DNA of 64,000 bases from Paramacrobiotus metropolitanus (taxonomy: Eukaryota; Tardigrada; Eutardigrada; Parachela; Macrobiotidae), in contig NW_026570266.1 of NCBI RefSeq assembly GCF_019649055.1, positions 1-64,000 on the forward strand. The letters run 5' to 3'. Below, one piece after another: positions 52,426 to 61,905 of the stretch (its first letter is position 1; the number at the start of each line of letters is the position of its first letter). The notes below the pieces were generated by a model, which saw only the letters and a program-made list of their open reading frames with translations, made no database searches and was not told the origin of the DNA. The position numbers were made by a program, and so were the translations under genes.

Positions 52426-53010
52426 TAGTGTAAGATAATATTATTATGAATGGCACTGTGCAAATAAGTACATGAGACAGGCACTGCGCAAATCAATTGC
52501 CGCTGACAGGAAGCAACCGCGCGCACTGTAGTGGCTGTTTATGTAATACACAGCGATCCAACCAATGCAGTCTGTTTCGGAAAACATTCTCCTTCGCATT
52601 TCTGCAAATACTACCTATGTAATAGTAATTTATTACCTAGCAAACTGCAGTGCAACAGAAGTTGCTTGGTAACGCAAGCTGCCCGTAAAGGTCTCGATAT
52701 GTGTGATATATCCCGGAATTTTCTCGTGTCTGCACATGGGCTGTCTACAGCTTGGGCTCCCGTCAAGGATTTAGCGCATGTGTGATGTGCCGGGTTTCGT
52801 TTAGTAATAATTGACAAATTCAGAGTCGTGGCTGATTTATTGAAAGTTATGCCTTGGTAAATGATTTCGAAGGAGTGAAATTTTTTCTGGTCCACGAACT
52901 TCACAATCAACTGTTATTCTGCAAGAAAAGCCTGTGAATGGAAGCGGACGCGACAGTCAGGCTGTAAAGCTTTGCGGCGGCAAAATAAGGTAACGATGGC
53001 TTTGAAAGCT

Positions 53011-54472
53011 GATGGCATATACCAATTACTACGCTATGCAAAGCGCGATATGACGGTTGTGGCGGACGGAAGGTCACGAGACTTCCGAATCTGTTGTGAT
53101 CCGGGTTGAGTAGACTAACGTGGTTTTAATTGAATGTAACATTTTTGACACATTAGCACGAGAAACGATTACGGTTTGAGCTATGATTATGAACAAAAAT
53201 ATGATGACCGGTAGGACCAAAGTATGGAAGGAATAGGAAGAGGGGGAGGAGGGACATGCGGTGGTAAATAGCGCCTGTTGTGGTACTGATTGAGGGCGCT
53301 CTGACGATGCCGGAGCAGATTGAGATCAGGGTGGAGGCAGTCGTTAATGTTGCATTAGACCGACTATATGCTAAGGAAAGGTCGCGCTTAGCAATATCAA
53401 ACAACCGAGGATGCCGTAAAGCTAACTCGGCTATTTATAACACTATTTTACTATTAATATTGCTATTATTATTCATAATGCGGTATTTAATACTAACAAT
53501 ACTTAATAGTAATAATATCTAAGTACTAATAAGTACCAGTGCGCACTGGTAGGAGTTATGATTATGAACAAAAACATGATGATCCGGTAGGATTAAAGTA
53601 TGGTTTTGATTATTCAGAGAGCCTACATGAGTAGGAATCCTGAATTACATAAGAGTAAAGTTTATGAGCATATTTGGGGAACGTAATGAGTATTAGGTAC
53701 ATACCTAGCAAGCACAATGTAATAATTACAGATACCAATGGGTGCCTATATTCATAATAAGTAATTTAAAAAATAATAATTTATTTTTCGACATTCATCT
53801 CCGCCTCTGCGTCTTGATTGATACCCATCGACTTAATCGTAATAGTCGTCAAGGTGGATTTCCCGCTGCCGCCGGTACTGCCTTTCCAACTTGCACTGCA
53901 GTTGCCATCACAGGAGCTTTCTTTGTCACGGTGTCCCCTTTGGGTGGCTCCGGTTATTGCTAGAGGCGGTGATGTGCGTCGCCAATTATCGTTGATGGCT
54001 TGATGGAATTATCTCCGAATGTGGCCCATCTGACCACATTGGTCGGCGTCGTGGTGGTCGCTTCCGTTGATATGCATGTCTGCTATTGTTATCCCCATTG
54101 AACGACAAAGTGCGCGCGTGTATATTATAGGTAGGCGGAATGCTGTCTATCAATTATTTCGTAATTCGCATTCGGGATAATTATCTAATGAATACTGCGT
54201 TTATGTTATTATGTACAATCGCAACCTGTAACTGTGGTTTTTCTTAAAAATTCTTGAACTGGGTTGGTAAGAAATAATTTATGATATGCCCTTGGTTGCA
54301 AACAAGTTTAGTTGCAATTACAACTACACAAAATATGCAGAAAAAAATATATAAAAATGTAAATAAAATTATAAATCCATAATATTGTACATAACAACTA
54401 TAACAAACATGATGAACTACTTTTCTTCTCCGGGTGCAATTCTGCGTTGTGGAATTCTGTTTCGTCATGTTC
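53011..54472. other. AT-rich region with a 48-bp direct repeat and an 18-bp palindrome
   Basis: 'atgattatgaacaaaaa' ... 'aaagtatgg' occurs at 53,182-53,226 and 53,559-53,603. A perfect palindrome TACCAGTGCGCACTGGTA is at 53534-53551. A GC-richer island at 53,800-54,000 is open in more than one minus frame (e.g. 'VTKKAPVMATAVQVGKAVPA'), but no splice sites or family support a gene. Confidence 0.4.
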
Positions 54473-55226
54473 TTACCAGGGCAGCGTCACCGGCCCCCCC
54501 TCTCAGAAAAATTTCATTTTTTGCAGGGTTGCAGAGTAACACTAGGGTATGCTTAAAAAAAATAGTTTCATCTGCCATGGTCAGTAGGGCGTGGCCAAAC
54601 AGAATTTAGAAGTTTAAAATTTGCTATGTTATAGCCTATGGCCAATGCATTGCTTCGTACTTTAAGCACATTTACGATTTAATACAAACCACTTCACGTG
54701 GTATCGTACGAGGCTTATGTGCGCTAAATGTTCTCGGCTTCCCGTTTCTGAAACGGACTAGTAGATGACAGTTAATTATTTTTAAGTTTAGAGATAATCT
54801 GTAGGTCCTCATTACCTCGGTTTTCGTGCTAGCGGTATGTGATAAAAACTGATAGCGCGAATGGAAATGGAAGTATTTACACAATTACACCTGCTAATCT
54901 AGCTCTTACAAAATATTGTTAAGTACCACGTACAGGCCGCTTCAGAAACAAAAACGGTTAACGGGGAATATTGGACACACATAGGCCTCGTACGATAGCG
55001 CATTCAAGTGGTTCGTATTAATTCGTAAATGTGCTTAAAGTACGAAGCAATGCATTGGCCATAGGCTATAACATAGCAAGTTTGTAACTTCTAAATTCTG
55101 TTTGGCCACGCCCTGCTGACCATGGCAGATGAAATTATTTTTTTAAGCATACCCTAGTGTTACTCTGCAATCCTGCAAAAAATGAAGTTTTTCTGAGAGG
55201 GGGGCTTGTGACGCTAGCCTGGTTAA
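54473..55226. mobile_element. Fold-back element with ~280-bp inverted arms
   Basis: The left arm from 54473 (TTACCAGGGCAGCGTCACCG ...) is repeated inverted to 55226 (... GTGACGCTAGCCTGGTTAA). Shared inverted text includes 'agggtatgcttaaaaaaa', 'ttggccacgccctgctgacc'-type and 'tgcattggccataggctata'-type strings. Arms are imperfect but long; the centre is about 170 bp. No ORF. A snap-back non-autonomous DNA transposon is the best reading. Confidence 0.75.
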
Positions 55227-55653
55227 TCATAGATGTTACGCTGAAATTCTGCGTCGGAATTGGCTGCGTGGACAACGGCTAGCTCTGGTCTATTTTAAGT
55301 TTAAGTTTAAGTTTAATCGTTTAACGTCCGCACACAATCTGGGTAAGACCCAATCCGAGGCAGCAGACTCATCATACTTAAAATAAAGCAAACATCGAAT
55401 AATGCTAGGCAAACAAATTAACAAGCGCTCAAATTTGTAACAACTGCACATGATCAGTATGGTAAAACTTTTTAAGCGACTTTACTGTTTTCCAATCAAC
55501 AATATTTAAAGCCGTTTTAAATTTACTCAAACTCCCATAAGCTTCTGCCGGCATGCGTAGGTCATTCCATATCCTAGCCATCCGATAGGCGAAAGATTTG
55601 TCCGACGGGGGAAGTGTCAGACCACAAAACTTTGATCCGGTAGGGATTATCGG

Positions 55654-58380
55654 TCATGGGTGTTCAGCCATCCTCTGCCAATGACGCGTCGCACCTGCAA
55701 CACCACAACGCGCAGTAACATCCTTGCAGAATAATTTATCTCCGTAGGGGATAATGTTGTACAGAAACTTGTAGGTCAATTGTAAACTGTGTTTGAGATT
55801 TCGCCGCAGAATCGGTTCCAGTTCAAGTTCTTTTAGCCTGCCTTCATAATTATTCGGTTGACCTTTGATTGCAAGCGATCTGAGAAATCTTTTCTGAACA
55901 CTTTCGACAGCATCAATTAATCCTTTTTGAGCGGGAAATGTTACAGATGCACAATAATCGGAGACAGGAAAAACTATGCTTTTATACAATACACAACGTG
56001 CCGACAAGTCTCGACGTCGAAACAGTGTATTAAGGTATCTTAGCCGTTTAAGCATCCTACTAGAAACATTTTTACACTGTAACTTCCACTTGTGATTGCG
56101 CTCAAGGTAAATTCCCAGATATTTGGCAGAATTAACTATAGGAATGGCTTCCCCATTCAACTGATAGCAGTGAGACGACTTCGCACGAGACGAAAACTTA
56201 ATACAAGCAGATTTTTTACCGTTAAATACGAGGCTATGGTTTCGTGCCCATTCAGTGACACTATCAAGATCTTTCTGAAAAGCTAATTCATCCGCGTTCG
56301 TTTCGATAATCGTACACATCATTACGTCATCTGCAAACATCAACAACTCGCTTCCGTGTACACAAACTTCGGGAAGGTCATCGACCAAGCAGTTATAAAG
56401 AGAGGGGCCAAGGCGCGAACCTTGAGGCACTCCGCTGGTAGCCGGTAAAGAAACAGATTTTTCGTTACTTACAATAACTGCTTGAAACCGGTTGGACAAG
56501 TAACTACTAAGAAGTTTCAACATATTAGACGAAACGTTTAATTTTGACAATTTTTCAATCAAAATTGCGTGATCAACTTTATCGAATGCTTTACTACAGT
56601 CTAGAAGTACCACTTCGACACTTTTTTCGCGGCTTAAAGCTTCGGTTAATTTTTGACAAAACAAAGTTAGCAACAGCTCTGTTGAATGCTTTCTGCGGTA
56701 CGCAAACTGTTTTTCAGTAAACTTACCAATTTGCATTAATAAAATTTCACATAAACATTTTTCAAAAACTTTTGATAAAGGGTGCAGCAATGCTACTGGT
56801 CGCCAGCTTGCAGGGTTGGTCTGATCTGAAGCTTGCTTACTAATCGGAGTGATGAAAGCAGTTTTCCACAATGCTGGAAAAGTGCTTTGCTTCAAACAGT
56901 TATTAAAAAGAATTTTCAGCGGTATAATTAAAGATGCGCCGCAAGTTTTTATTAAGCTCGACGAAAGGTCATAAGGCCCACTAAATTTCTTAGTGTTAAT
57001 AGTTCGTAAAACATCCCAAATATCCGATTCTGTAATAAACACTGCTGTTTCATTTGAACTCGCTTGTTTCTAGTTAGACACTGAGCAATGTTCATTACAC
57101 TCGCCAAATACACTTGCATACTGCGCGCTTAAACATTCAGCTTTTTCCGCATCGGTTACAGCGTGAAGACCATTTGGTCGCTTTAGTATTGGCATATTAG
57201 GGTAATCTACCGATGACTTCACAAATCGCCAAAATTTCTTGCTATTATGTTCAGCTACAGACGCAATTTTCAGAGTTTCAGATCGATGGTGCGCTTTGAC
57301 TTCCTTCTCTGCTGCTTTAGACCTTATCAACCATTCATGTCGCAGTCTCTCTTTTCTTAAAACATCTCGCTCGCGTTTGAATCGTTCAAATGCAAAGTTC
57401 CGGCTTTTTATCAAATTACGCAACTTAAAGGGATATTCAGTTTTATTTGCCCTTTCCTCGATTTTCTTTCGCTGAAAAAACCTGTTAGCTGCACTCAGAA
57501 TAGTGTTTTCAATAAAAATTGCCTGATCATTCGGACACATATCCTGCAACACTGCCGTCCAATTTGTTTCGTATAGAACGTTGCGAAATTGGAGAACATT
57601 GTCCTCTTTGATAAACCAGCGTTTCTTTAAAATTTTAGGATCCTTACTTTTTTGTTTTAGAAATCGAACGATAACACCGTTGTGATCGTTTGTCACTGAT
57701 GGCGCAGCTATGCTTACTGGTTCATCTGCTAACCACCCGGTTGGCACAATGCACAAGTCCAAAACATTCTCTTTTCGCGTTGCGCAACGAACTAATTGCT
57801 TCAGGTTAAACTCTTTTATACTTCCCAGAGATTCGCGACTTGTTTTGGTAGTTGCACAATTTAACGTCCAGTCGATATCGGGAAGATTAAAATCGCCAAC
57901 GAGCAATAATTTCGAAAAATTTTCATGCGGAGTATTTCGTAAATGCTCAATAAAGTTCGGGATGTCAACAGTTACACGAGACGGTGGAGAGTAAAATGCG
58001 GCAACCAAAACATTAATCTGCTGTATTTCAACAAAAATCAATTCAAGGTCAGTATTTTCCAAATCTGCACGACGTACGGCCTTCAAGCATTTGCGCACAA
58101 CTATACATACACCACCGTGAGGATCAGTGTTTCTAGGTCTTCTAAAAACGTTAAACTTTCGTAGATCAGCAAACACTGAATCGGGATATTCAGGTCTATC
58201 CCATGTCTCAATCAATCCAACAATATCACAATCATTGCAGTACTGTTTTACACAAGCGGATTTCGAAAGTATTCCATTAATGTTGCAAAGTTTTAAAGTT
58301 ATTTTACTGAACGCTGAAAATTTAGATTTATCAGAAATTGAAACAGATTCTGAGTTTGCACCGTTACGCGAGTTTTTCAA
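55654..58380 (-). pseudogene. LINE ORF2: AP endonuclease + reverse transcriptase, one TAG
   Basis: From 58380 (TTG; no early ATG) the N-terminal ~240 residues are an APE-type endonuclease: 'LCNINGILSK', 'VGLIETW', 'AAFYSPPSR', 'LLVGDFNLPDIDW', and a terminal 'TNDHNGV' in place of the usual S-D-H. After a linker, one TAG at 57070-57072 interrupts the frame. The same frame continues with the RT: 'WKTAFITPISKQ', 'SWRPVALLHPLSKVFEKCL', 'VVLLDCSKAFDKVDHAIL', 'SGVPQGSRLGPSLYN' and 'LLMFADDVMMC' with catalytic FADD (about 56,320-56,345), to the stop at 55654. The endonuclease nicks target DNA and the RT primes from it. The arrangement is of the CR1/jockey group. Confidence 0.85.
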
Positions 58381-58405
58381 CGCTGATTGCGATGAAAAAC
58401 TCGCG
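58367..58405 (-). promoter_or_regulatory. 12-bp stem hairpin at the LINE ORF1/ORF2 junction
   Basis: CGCGAGTTTTTC (58367-58378) and its exact complement (58394-58405) enclose 15 nt. The ORF1 stop TGA (58377-58379) and the TTG that opens ORF2 are at its edge. The position suggests a role in termination-reinitiation or recoding. Confidence 0.65.
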
Positions 58406-59219
58406 ATTTCACATTTCCCGCCTGTTGGGCAAGAGGCTTATACTCCCATCGTCTTAACGACACATTAGTTGGCCACAAATCAGCAGACATCAACGCTTCT
58501 TCACAATCAGCAAATGTGCCAATACGTGCACATGTAGTACTACGCTTGTCACCCTCTTTACGGTCAAAGATTTTAACGAAACGCACATTTACACCGAGGT
58601 CAGCCAAAGATGACTTCATATCGTTCGCATATTCCTCTGCATTTTCGTAACCCGCATTAGTAGGCAGCGGAATACCCATTACGCATACATCTAGATGAGC
58701 TTTACGTTGCAGACATAGCTTTTTGGCCAGGTTGTGTCGTGGGTCGGCATCCTCATGTCCTCCGGTTTGAAGTTTTCCCTTGATAATCTTTCGACGAGTG
58801 ACTGTTGCCCAATCAGGAGTCTTGACTTCCACGATTTCAGGATCATCGGATGGATTAGCAGTTGGGCGTACAGGCTTGTTCGGTTTAGGCATAGTTGGTT
58901 TACGATAAGCCGCCGACTGAACAGATTCAGCAGGGTTCGCCGCCATCTTGGATTCGGTTTCATCGACTCGGTTCGCTAGCGCTGGTAGTTCTTCGTCCAC
59001 GATTCGCTACATGGTATCCCCAAGTTTATTCACATCTTCCTCCAGTCGATCCACGCTCACACGGAGCTGTTGCCCTTCAAGAATGTCCACTCTTCGGCGA
59101 AGCTGTAGATTTTCGTCAACCAGTTTGTAGAGAATGGGCGCAATTAGCCTCACTCCCTTCGCTGTCCCAGTTTTCGCTTCTGTCTCCAGTTCAGCAATTA
59201 GCTTCCGTAGTTCCTCCAT
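58377..59219 (-). pseudogene. LINE ORF1: coiled coil + RRM-like domain, one TAG
   Basis: The first ATG is at 59219-59217. An N-terminal coiled coil ('MEELRKLIAELETEAKTG', 'LQLRRRVDILEGQQ') runs to a TAG at 59007-59009; the same frame continues ('VDEELPALANRVDETESK'), then a Pro-rich linker and a ~100-residue fold with an RRM-like beta-alpha pattern ('AHLDVCVMGIPLP' ... 'VNVRFVKIFDRKEGDKRSTT' ... 'ARIGTFADCEEALMSADL'), to a TGA at 58377-58379 overlapping the ORF2 start. LINE ORF1 proteins bind the element RNA as a chaperone. The single TAG is the only lesion seen. Confidence 0.75.
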
Positions 59220-59393
59220 CTCGTTTGACAACCAAAACGTTTGGCGTCAATATCCACAGAATGTTCGATAAAATGTGATAGTAGTTTACATCAAAACATA
59301 TGAAAGGTCACAGTTTTACTGCTTGCATACAATAACCCGGATACGGTTAACACACGCTTCAAAAATATTCAGAAAAAAAGGTCCGTCTCTGAA

Positions 59394-59451
59394 TCGGTCA
59401 GAGCGAGAGTGATCGGTCAGAGCGAGAGTGATCGGTCAGAGCGAGAGTGAT
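59394..59451. repeat. 19-bp tandem repeat, three copies
   Basis: The unit TCGGTCAGAGCGAGAGTGA is repeated three times without change. Confidence 0.9.
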
Positions 59452-59526
59452 CGTGTCGAGAGTGTTGCGCTTAATGATATTCCACGCCGGCCTGTTTCTT
59501 TTCGGGCTCCGCTTGATTTGTCGCAG

Positions 59527-59628
59527 GGGCTGGCGTTGGCGGAATGGACAATCACAATCAGTAAAAGCTGTAGTATAGGGCTGGCGTTGGCGGAAAGGAC
59601 AGCACAATCAGTAAAAGCTGTAGTATAC
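59527..59628. repeat. ~52-bp tandem repeat, two copies
   Basis: 'ggctggcgttggcggaa' ... 'cacaatcagtaaaagctgta' occurs twice in tandem, with small differences. Confidence 0.85.
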
Positions 59629-61467
59629 TACTGCCACATCTCTACTAATGCTTATAATTCTGCTTCCGGTTTCGCTTCGGTCTTTAAGTGCTAGCAAAAA
59701 ATTGTGCACTTTCGTATTACTGTATTTGCAGTATTTGAGGAATACATTTCAGCGTCTCTTTCTGTGGGTACTTTAAGGGAATGCCTAGACAGTGGAGATC
59801 CCGTCTTTGATGGGTCTCTTTTGCAACTTTTTCGTTTAGATCGGGCACGTGTTTTATGCCTTCCTCGTCCAGTTCTAACACCTTGACTGGAAACGTAATC
59901 GTAATAACGCAGCGCTAGTGTCTGGAAGTCAAGCGCTCCGACTTTCCGGTTTCTTGCGAAAAGATCTTTCAGTATGAGGGTTTAGTAGACAATGGGATTA
60001 GTATGGCTCAGTGTTCGTAGCCCTTGCCCTTAAGCCTTCCACTTAAGAATGCCCGTGTCGAGGTTACACAGTTTAACAGATAAAATCACCATTCACTGCA
60101 ACTGCGTTACATCGCCTGATTGTCCTCAACTCTCAACAACAAGTATAGCCAACAATTGTTGCTAATCACATTAGGTAATACATCACCTCCTGAGAGTGTT
60201 TTTTAAATAGATGCTGGTCGAAAACTTGATGCACGATTTTCGCGCATTGTACGTTAGTCCCGTAAACATTACGTTTTGGCAAGGGCACTTCCGTCGTACA
60301 AGCAATTCGTTAAGTGGCAAAGCTTCCCGTTTTTCTTATTAAAGATATCGACAATGTCACCAATTTACTCAGATATTTTGCTAAACGCCCTGCTAAAATA
60401 TTAGAAATGTTAACAGCTGTGACCTTTTATAAAATTATGGACAGCAAAATATGACTGCTTGGATGGCGGTTTTACATGGAACACCGACTGTGACTGTAAG
60501 CACACAATCGTCTCCCCGCTCGCTTCTTGCACATGAGCTATAATATTCTGAAATGTTGGTGATTTTCCGGCCATTGCTGGTCCAACAGTAAACAAGAGCA
60601 CAGCTTTATCAGATTAACTGCTATCCTTAGACGTTTAAATGCCTGTTGCACTTGTTTCCACAAGTTCTGGAAATATGATGTCGCTGCACTAATGCACCCA
60701 TCGCCTCGCAACTCTCCCACACAGTACGCTTTCATCACCGCTGACGCGATCAGATACATCCGCATATTCTATGGTGATTTCTGAGGCAAGCTAGAGCAAC
60801 ATCACCAAATCTCGTATCAATGCAACTCCTTGCGTGAAGTTGGTGTAAAGTGAAAATTTAAGGACATCTTCCACAACTTGTAATAAAGGTTAAATAATCA
60901 AAACACTTATAGCCGGTAGCGCATAGCGCAAAAAGGTAGATGGCTGGAAAAGGTCTTCCACAGTGAGCGTTTGAAAATCAACATGACAGAACCACAGAAA
61001 CAAGGCACATGCAATTAGGTGTTCTTTTTAATAACCTATACCAGACTGCGCCAGTCTTTCAACGCCCCATGAGAAATGCTGTCCTTCTTCCGTCAAGTTT
61101 CTCAATGCAGTTCACAAATTAACACTAGGGTTCGTTGCATGACCTGCTACTCATCAAAAAGATGTACCACCCTTCCCTTTTTGAAAGCAAAACGCATGAT
61201 CTCTTGGGAACAGGTAACGCAACCTAACAGACTGTTACCAGGGATGCAACACGCTAACGTAAAAGAATCTAAGCGAAATGACACCAGCACAGCATTCACT
61301 ATGGCAGCACGCGCTTCGTTGTCCGTTGCAACTGAATTTTGCATCTTTACCCTGTTTCAAACATACTATGCAACTGCTAACTGACCTTTCGAAAAATCGC
61401 CATTCTGAGCTAGCGCCCGATACTGGAACCGGTTGCTACAGAATTTCTCCGTTCTCGGATTTCTTCA
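59629..61467. other. AT-rich region; one P-loop-like fragment
   Basis: No confident gene. On the minus strand 60,410-60,765 two adjacent frames read 'VGELRGDGCISAATSYFQNL' and 'GPAMAGKSPTFQNIIAHVQE', the second with a Walker A-like GPAMAGKS. They could be one ATPase-like exon split by a frameshift, i.e. a pseudogene fragment, but the family is not identifiable. Confidence 0.25.
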
Positions 61468-61905
61468 GCGATGTTTTATAGAGGATGATGCAGTGTAATT
61501 GTTATAACATTTATCCCCTACATTTTGGTGACCGGGGGCTTCCGTATTTGGCAGCATTTTGCATGTCGTCATTTGACATTCGTCTGCTTGCCAAGTGCGG
61601 AAACTAAGGTGTTTGAATTTTTCAGTTTACGTATTGTTCTATTCAGCTGGAAAACACAAAGACGGTGTTCAGACTTCATACTGATGAATAGTAAAACAGT
61701 GCGGCGAGCATTGTACTGCCTCGTATCATGCAAATGTTTACTTATGATTAGCCTGAGATTGCTACAATACCAGCAGAAACCGGTCGTAACTCTGCTTGAC
61801 GTAATTATTACAGTTTTCCTCGTTAGATAATGCGCAGCATTTTAGTTTTCGCTGTTCCAGTGGTTGATGAAACAAAACTGCAGATTTTGTATTCATGAAA
61901 AGCTC
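61468..61905. repeat. Dispersed repeat, copy 2
   Basis: Diverged copy of 44300-44740, same orientation. It contains 'tacattttggtgaccggggg' at 61,518-61,537, a primer-binding-site-like phrase. Confidence 0.6.

Larger units (their letters stand above)
45497..53010. repeat. Segmental duplication, copy 2 (gene D and upstream flank)
   Basis: Homologous to 36444-40100, but about 3.9 kb longer. The extra length is explained by the RT-encoding insertion (49296-51185), the intronic MITEs and LINE fragment (46442-47929), the F-box exon that copy 1 has lost, and a hairpin MITE (52291-52425). Confidence 0.75.
55285..59231 (-). mobile_element. Near full-length CR1/jockey-like LINE
   Basis: On the minus strand, ORF1 (58377-59219), ORF2 with APE endonuclease then RT (55654-58380), and a 3' UTR ending in CTTAAA-type hexamer repeats (55,290-55,315 on +). 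The 5' boundary is uncertain. Each ORF has one in-frame TAG and no frameshift, so the copy is young or under some constraint. Confidence 0.85.

Noticed and set aside
53790-54000. GC-richer island considered as a coding exon on the minus strand
   Set aside because: More than one frame is open and none has recognisable homology or splice signals.
60410-60765. Walker A-like GPAMAGKS, considered as a dynein-type ATPase exon
   Set aside because: The match is to a short motif only, in two frames, without flanking domain evidence.
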